DNA of 64,000 nt from Duganella alba (lineage in GTDB: Bacteria; Pseudomonadota; Gammaproteobacteria; Burkholderiales; Burkholderiaceae_D). Position 1 is the first letter of the stretch; each line of letters starts with the position of its first letter. The DNA is taken from positions 186,001 to 250,000 of the forward strand of contig NZ_WKJN01000001.1 in assembly GCF_009674495.1 (NCBI RefSeq), read 5' to 3'. Positions 60,295 through 64,000 of the stretch are shown here, piece by piece. The translations under genes and the position numbers were made by a program. The notes under the pieces are model-generated. The model had not been told where the DNA came from. It made no database searches and saw nothing but the letters and a program-made list of their open reading frames with translations.

Positions 60295-60820
60295 TCGACT
60301 TGCGCATTTTCGCCAGCGGCACCAGCACGTCGCCTGGCAAGGTGATCTCGATTGGTTCAACGATGCTGAAGCCGCAGGCGGTGTACAGCGGCACGCCCGG
60401 CATGGTGGCCGCCAGTTCCAGCGTGTGGAAGCCGCCGGCCGCCGCCGCGTCGGTGCAGTGCTGGAGCAGCATGCGGCCCAGGCCCTGGCGCGCCGCCGAC
60501 GGATCGACAAAGAACGCGCGGATGCGGGCCGGCTCGCTGGCCGGGTCCAGCAGGGGATCGGCGCCGGTCTTGGTGCGGTCGGCGCCGAACAGCGTGCTGC
60601 GCTTGCTCCATCCTCCGCAGGCCGCCAGCTGGCCGTCCTTCTCGATGATGAAGTAGGTCTGATCCGCCACCAGCTGCGTGTCCACGCCGAACACATAGCG
60701 CGTAACGGCCTGCGCCTGCTCGGGCGTGTAGAAGCCTTCGCTGAGCTCAATGCCGGAACGCGCGATCAGCGCCTCCATGGCCGGGATGTCGGCCTGCGTG
60801 GCGTGGCGGACGGCGATCAT
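60281..60820 (-). CDS. GNAT family N-acetyltransferase
   Basis: The 179-residue protein has the GNAT fold: IAVRHATQADIPAMEALIA at the N-terminus, YFIIEKDGQLAACGGW in the central sheet, and the acetyl-CoA loop ARQGLGRMLLQHC near 110-122, followed by PLYTACGFSI. The start overlaps the nadB stop by four bases, so it is cotranscribed with nadB. Its 3' end overlaps the convergent binding-protein gene by 14 bases. The substrate is unknown. Confidence 0.88.
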   Translation of the reverse strand: MIAVRHATQADIPAMEALIARSGIELSEGFYTPEQAQAVTRYVFGVDTQLVADQTYFIIEKDGQLAACGGWSKRSTLFGADRTKTGADPLLDPASEPARIRAFFVDPSAARQGLGRMLLQHCTDAAAAGGFHTLELAATMPGVPLYTACGFSIVEPIEITLPGDVLVPLAKMRKSIRES

Positions 60821-62433
60821 TGCTTGCGGCGCGGCGGCGTCAGGATGGTCGGCAGCGCTTTGGCCAAGGTCTCCGGATAGTCGCGGCTGAAGTGCAGGCC
60901 ACGGCTTTCACGACGCAGCAGTGCGCTGTTGACGATCAGGGTCGCCACCTCCACCAGATTACGCAGTTCCAGCAGGTCATGCGACACGCGGAAGTTCTGG
61001 TAGTACTCGTCGATTTCTTCCGTCATCAGCGCCAGGCGGTGCTGCGCGCGTTCCAGGCGCTTGGTGGTGCGCACGATGCCGACGTAGTTCCACATGAAGC
61101 GGCGCAGCTCGTCCCAGTTGTGCGAGATGACCACTTCTTCGTCGGCGTCGGTGACACGGCTTTCATCCCAATCCGGCAGGTAGGGCACTTCGCCTTTTTC
61201 CTTGGCGGTGATGTCGAGCGCGCAGGCGCGGCCGATCACCACGCATTCCAGCAGCGAGTTGCTGGCCAGGCGGTTGGCGCCGTGCAGGCCGGTGCAGGCG
61301 GTTTCGCCGACGGCGTACAAGCCTGGCAAGTCGGTGCGGCCGTGCAGGTCGGTGACGATGCCGCCGCAGGTGTAGTGCGCGGCCGGCACGATCGGGATCG
61401 GTTCCTTGGTGATGTCGATGCCCAGCTCCATGCAGCGCGCATAGATGGTGGGGAAGTGCTCGATCAGGAATTCGGCCGGCTTGTGGCTGATGTCCAGGTG
61501 GACGTAGTCCAGGCCGCGCTTTTTGATTTCGAAGTCGATGGCGCGGGCGACCACGTCGCGCGGCGCCAGTTCGGCGCGTTCGTCGTGGGCCAGCATGAAG
61601 CGCGTGCCGGCGGCGGCGCCGGCTTCCGGCGGCAGCTTGAGCAGGCCGCCTTCGCCGCGAATCGCTTCGGTGATCAGGAACGACTTGGCGTAGGGGTGGT
61701 ACAGGCAGGTCGGATGGAACTGGATGAATTCCATGTTCGACACGCGGCAGCCGGCGCGCCAGGCCATGGCGATGCCGTCGCCGCTGGCGGTGTCCGGATT
61801 GGTGGTGTACAGGTACACCTTGCCGGCGCCACCGGTACACATCACCGTGTGTTCCGCCGCAAAAGTGTGGACCTGACCGGTATGCTCGTCCTGCACGTAC
61901 AGGCCGTAGCATTTCGGCTGTGCATTGCCTTTTTTGCCTGGGTGAACTTTGTCCGAGGTAATCAGGTCGATCGCGCAGTGGTGCTCGAACAGCGTGATGT
62001 TCGGGTGGGCGCGGACTTTTTCTTCCAGCGTCATCTGCACCGCGTTGCCGGTGGCGTCGGCGGCGTGGATGATGCGGCGCTGGCTGTGGCCGCCTTCGCG
62101 CGTCAGGTGGAAGCCCAGTTCGGCCGAATCGTCCTTGGTGAAGGGCACGCCCTGTTCGATCAGCCACTCGATCGCTTCGCGGCCGTGCTCGACGATGTAG
62201 CGCGTGGCGCCTTCGTCGCACAGGCCGCCGCCGGCGATCAGAGTGTCGTCGATGTGCTGGGTGTGGCTGTCGCCGGAGTCCAGCACGGCGGCAATGCCGC
62301 CCTGGGCCCAGTTGCTGGCGCCATCCCTCAGGGCACGTTTGGAAATAATCGCTACGGTACGGGTCTCGGCCAGATGCAGGGCGACCGACAGGCCGGCCAG
62401 TCCGCTGCCGACAATTGCAACATCAAATTTCAT
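60817..62433 (-). CDS. nadB: L-aspartate oxidase
   Basis: The 538-residue FAD enzyme oxidises L-aspartate to iminoaspartate, the first step of bacterial NAD synthesis. The FAD-binding motif VGSGLAGLSVALHL lies near 8-21, with GASNWAQGGIAAVL near 40-53 and the succinate-dehydrogenase-like GLHGANRLASNSLLE near 380. Arg and His residues of the active site lie in HLTREGGHSQRR. It is on the opposite strand from nadA-nadC, separated by the binding-protein and GNAT genes, so the pathway is split into two units. Confidence 0.95.
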   Translation of the reverse strand: MKFDVAIVGSGLAGLSVALHLAETRTVAIISKRALRDGASNWAQGGIAAVLDSGDSHTQHIDDTLIAGGGLCDEGATRYIVEHGREAIEWLIEQGVPFTKDDSAELGFHLTREGGHSQRRIIHAADATGNAVQMTLEEKVRAHPNITLFEHHCAIDLITSDKVHPGKKGNAQPKCYGLYVQDEHTGQVHTFAAEHTVMCTGGAGKVYLYTTNPDTASGDGIAMAWRAGCRVSNMEFIQFHPTCLYHPYAKSFLITEAIRGEGGLLKLPPEAGAAAGTRFMLAHDERAELAPRDVVARAIDFEIKKRGLDYVHLDISHKPAEFLIEHFPTIYARCMELGIDITKEPIPIVPAAHYTCGGIVTDLHGRTDLPGLYAVGETACTGLHGANRLASNSLLECVVIGRACALDITAKEKGEVPYLPDWDESRVTDADEEVVISHNWDELRRFMWNYVGIVRTTKRLERAQHRLALMTEEIDEYYQNFRVSHDLLELRNLVEVATLIVNSALLRRESRGLHFSRDYPETLAKALPTILTPPRRKQ

Positions 62434-62475
62434 GATTAAGTGGGTTTGAATGCACTAGAGAACCATGACTATAGA

Positions 62476-62503
62476 CCATTTGTCATAACCGCGTCATAAA
62501 TGG
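62476..62503 (+). promoter_or_regulatory. CCATTT-N16-AAATGG dyad with GTCATAA direct repeats
   Basis: CCATTT (62476-62481) and AAATGG (62498-62503) enclose two GTCATAA copies (62482-62488 and 62493-62499) 11 bases apart, in the divergent gap between nadB and the sugar transferase. The 11-base spacing puts both repeats on the same helix face. It may be an operator for nadB or for the polysaccharide gene, or a weak hairpin, since CCTTTTTG follows. The direction and use are uncertain. Confidence 0.35.
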
Positions 62504-62599
62504 CCTTTTTGACTCCGGGATTGCATCTCGGTTGTGGGCGCTCAAAACGGCTGGGTTAACTGGTCTGCATCATGAAAGCTCCGTTTTGGGAGGCCTATC

Positions 62600-63973
62600 G
62601 TGATCAGGATCTTTCACCATTATGTGTCCAGGATAGCCTTCATGCTGCTGTTCCTGGAGTTGTCGATACTGCTGGCGGCGGCGGTTGCCAGCGCGCCGCT
62701 GTGGCTGTCCGATCCAGGCCAGCTGTACATGGCGGCGCTGGCGTTTGCGGTGGTGATGGTGTTCAGCATGGGCACGCTGGGCATGTACCAGCACGACCAG
62801 TCGCGCGAGGACATCAAGAGCACCTTGCTGCGGATCACGCCGTCGTTCGTGCTCGGCTTCGGGCTGATGCATTTGCTGGCGGTGTTGTTGCCGCAGATGC
62901 AATTGGGGCGGCTGGGCAGCATGGTGTTCCTGCTTGGCGGCGGTGCGGTGCTGCTGGCGCGGCTGGTGGTGTTCACGTCGGCGCAATCGCGCATGCTGGA
63001 GCAGCGCCTGATCATCGTCGGCGACGGCGCCATCGCGCGCGAATGCCTGGAACTGGCGGCCAGCAGCATCGGCTTTCATCCGTTTCGCGTGGTGGGATTT
63101 GTGCCGGTGCAGGGCGAGATGCGCGCGGTGCCGCCGGCGATGCTGCTGCCGGGCGATCTGCCGTTGCTGACGCTGGCGCGCCGCTACGCCGCCGACGAAA
63201 TCGTGGTGACGGTGGGCGACCGGCGCACCGGCGCCTATCCTGTGCGCCAGCTGCTGGAGTGCGCGCTGGGCGGCGTGCCGGTGACCGACGCCGCCACCTT
63301 TTTCGAGCGCGAGGCGTGCCAGATCCGCGTCGATTCGCTGCAACCCAGCTATCTGATTTTCGGCGGCGGCTTTGACCAGAGTCTGATGCGGGCCACGGTC
63401 AAGCGCATATTCGATCTGCTGGCCAGCGCCGCCATCGGCCTGCTGGCAATGCCTGTGATGCTGGCGACCGCGCTGGCGATCAAGATCGAGGATGGCGGGC
63501 CGGTCTTCTACAGGCAGGAGCGGGTGGGGCGCAACAACCGGCTGTTCCAGGTGCTGAAATTCCGCAGCATGCGTGAGGATGCGGAGCGCAACGGCCAGCC
63601 GCAGTGGGCGGAGCAGGACGATCCGCGCGTGACGATGGTGGGGCGCTGGATACGCAAGCTGCGCATCGACGAACTGCCGCAGATGCTGAATGTCTTCAAG
63701 GGCGAGATGAGTTTTGTCGGCCCGCGTCCGGAGCGCGCCTACTTTGTCGACCAGCTGTGCGAGCGCATCGCGTATTACAACGTGCGGCACGGGATCAAGC
63801 CTGGCATCACCGGTCTGGCGCAGGTGCGCTACCGCTACGGCGCCTCGGTGGAGGATGCGCTGCGTAAGCTGCAATACGATTTGTATTATGTGAAAAATAA
63901 CAGCCTGTTTCTGGACCTGCTGATACTGGTGGATACGGTGCAGGTGGTCCTGTTCGGCAAAGGCGGGCGCTGA
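62600..63973 (+). CDS. Polysaccharide-priming sugar transferase, PEP-CTERM/XrtA type (TIGR03013-like)
   Basis: The 457-residue inner-membrane protein has several N-terminal spans (about 12-33, 45-65, 80-105, 110-130), a central nucleotide-binding-like domain (RLIIVGDGAIARECLELAA) and a C-terminal bacterial sugar transferase domain: KRIFDLLASAAIGLL (near 272), DGGPVFYRQERVGRNN (near 300) and SFVGPRPERAYFVD (near 371). These enzymes put the first sugar phosphate on undecaprenyl phosphate to start exopolysaccharide synthesis. The length and C-terminus fit the TIGR03013 family of PEP-CTERM/XrtA exopolysaccharide loci. The start is a GTG with GGGAGG seven bases upstream. It probably opens a polysaccharide gene cluster. 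Confidence 0.9.
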   Translation: MIRIFHHYVSRIAFMLLFLELSILLAAAVASAPLWLSDPGQLYMAALAFAVVMVFSMGTLGMYQHDQSREDIKSTLLRITPSFVLGFGLMHLLAVLLPQMQLGRLGSMVFLLGGGAVLLARLVVFTSAQSRMLEQRLIIVGDGAIARECLELAASSIGFHPFRVVGFVPVQGEMRAVPPAMLLPGDLPLLTLARRYAADEIVVTVGDRRTGAYPVRQLLECALGGVPVTDAATFFEREACQIRVDSLQPSYLIFGGGFDQSLMRATVKRIFDLLASAAIGLLAMPVMLATALAIKIEDGGPVFYRQERVGRNNRLFQVLKFRSMREDAERNGQPQWAEQDDPRVTMVGRWIRKLRIDELPQMLNVFKGEMSFVGPRPERAYFVDQLCERIAYYNVRHGIKPGITGLAQVRYRYGASVEDALRKLQYDLYYVKNNSLFLDLLILVDTVQVVLFGKGGR

Positions 63974-64000
63974 TGCAGTGGGATGGTGCTCCGGCCGTTG
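63973..64000 (+). CDS. Start of the next gene of the polysaccharide locus (fragment)
   Basis: An ATG overlaps the sugar-transferase stop by one base (TGATG) and opens a frame, MQWDGAPAV, that continues to the window edge. The overlap suggests coupled translation. Only nine codons are visible, so nothing can be said of the product. Confidence 0.4.

Noticed and set aside
62476-62510. Intrinsic terminator in the nadB/sugar-transferase gap
   Set aside because: The six-base arms enclose a 16-base loop, and both flanking genes start away from this point, so termination makes little sense; an operator is more likely.

Overview
The window is one continuous high-GC, gene-dense stretch of bacterial chromosome. 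It has no rRNA or tRNA genes, insertion sequences, prophage genes or CRISPR arrays that I could see, and no gene-free stretch longer than 300 bases. The gene content points to a betaproteobacterium of the Oxalobacteraceae, of the Duganella/Massilia type: a CX14CX2C-type QueE, nadA-nadC-nadB, a PEP-CTERM/XrtA-type sugar transferase, a hemerythrin next to DUF1971, and many hybrid kinases, diguanylate cyclases and chemoreceptors. The family assignment is an inference from gene content, not a phylogenetic result.

Layout. 1-9.3 kb: a truncated propeller-type sensor kinase, a 2-hydroxyacid dehydrogenase, a HipA-like (YjjJ/HipH) kinase, and a complete siaABCD cassette on the minus strand (phosphatase, kinase, switch protein, diguanylate cyclase). 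9.4-16.2 kb: a chemoreceptor, an unlinked LptA-like protein followed by an EreA/ChaN-fold protein and a degenerate acetyltransferase, two small genes, a MATE exporter, and a hemerythrin-DUF1971 pair. 16.2-25.4 kb: two divergent hybrid kinases of related sequence, then a probable operon of DUF2141 protein, carotenoid oxygenase, LytS-type kinase and LytTR regulator. 25.4-29.9 kb: purT, a DUF481 outer membrane protein, a DUF4124 protein, and a LysR regulator divergent from an NAD(P)-binding epimerase-like gene. 29.8-36.1 kb: a complete iron-uptake cluster on the minus strand (FecI sigma factor, FecR, TonB receptor with signalling domain, DUF3649, PepSY reductase-like protein, DUF3325) headed by a strong Fur box. 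36.1-47 kb: a crystallin/glycine-zipper protein, Lrp regulator, purine permease, metallo-hydrolase, heme-binding barrel protein, a large sensor diguanylate cyclase, HAD phosphatase, glycosyltransferase and chemoreceptor. 46.8-47.1 kb: a promoter and a strong terminator enclosing no gene, read here as a candidate small RNA. 47.1-55.7 kb: secreted nuclease with a small coupled protein, RTX metalloprotease, PAS-GGDEF protein with a NarL-type kinase, queE-queD-tadA, hydrolase and LD-carboxypeptidase. 55.8-62.4 kb: ybiT-nadA-nadC, a solute-binding protein, and convergent nadB with a GNAT gene. 62.6 kb to the end: a polysaccharide-priming sugar transferase that probably opens an exopolysaccharide locus.

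How it works together. The region is rich in surface-lifestyle control: four GGDEF proteins, six sensor kinases (two of them hybrid with receiver domains, one cut by the window edge) and two chemoreceptors sit among otherwise ordinary metabolic genes. The most notable items are the siaABCD cassette whose SiaA carries an apparent CBS-type input instead of the membrane sensor known from Pseudomonas, the candidate small RNA near 46.95-47.03 kb, a near-identical promoter element shared by two unlinked cell-envelope genes (11.1 and 13.3 kb), a LytTR regulator with no canonical start codon, and a secreted nuclease translationally coupled to a small acidic protein that could be its inhibitor.
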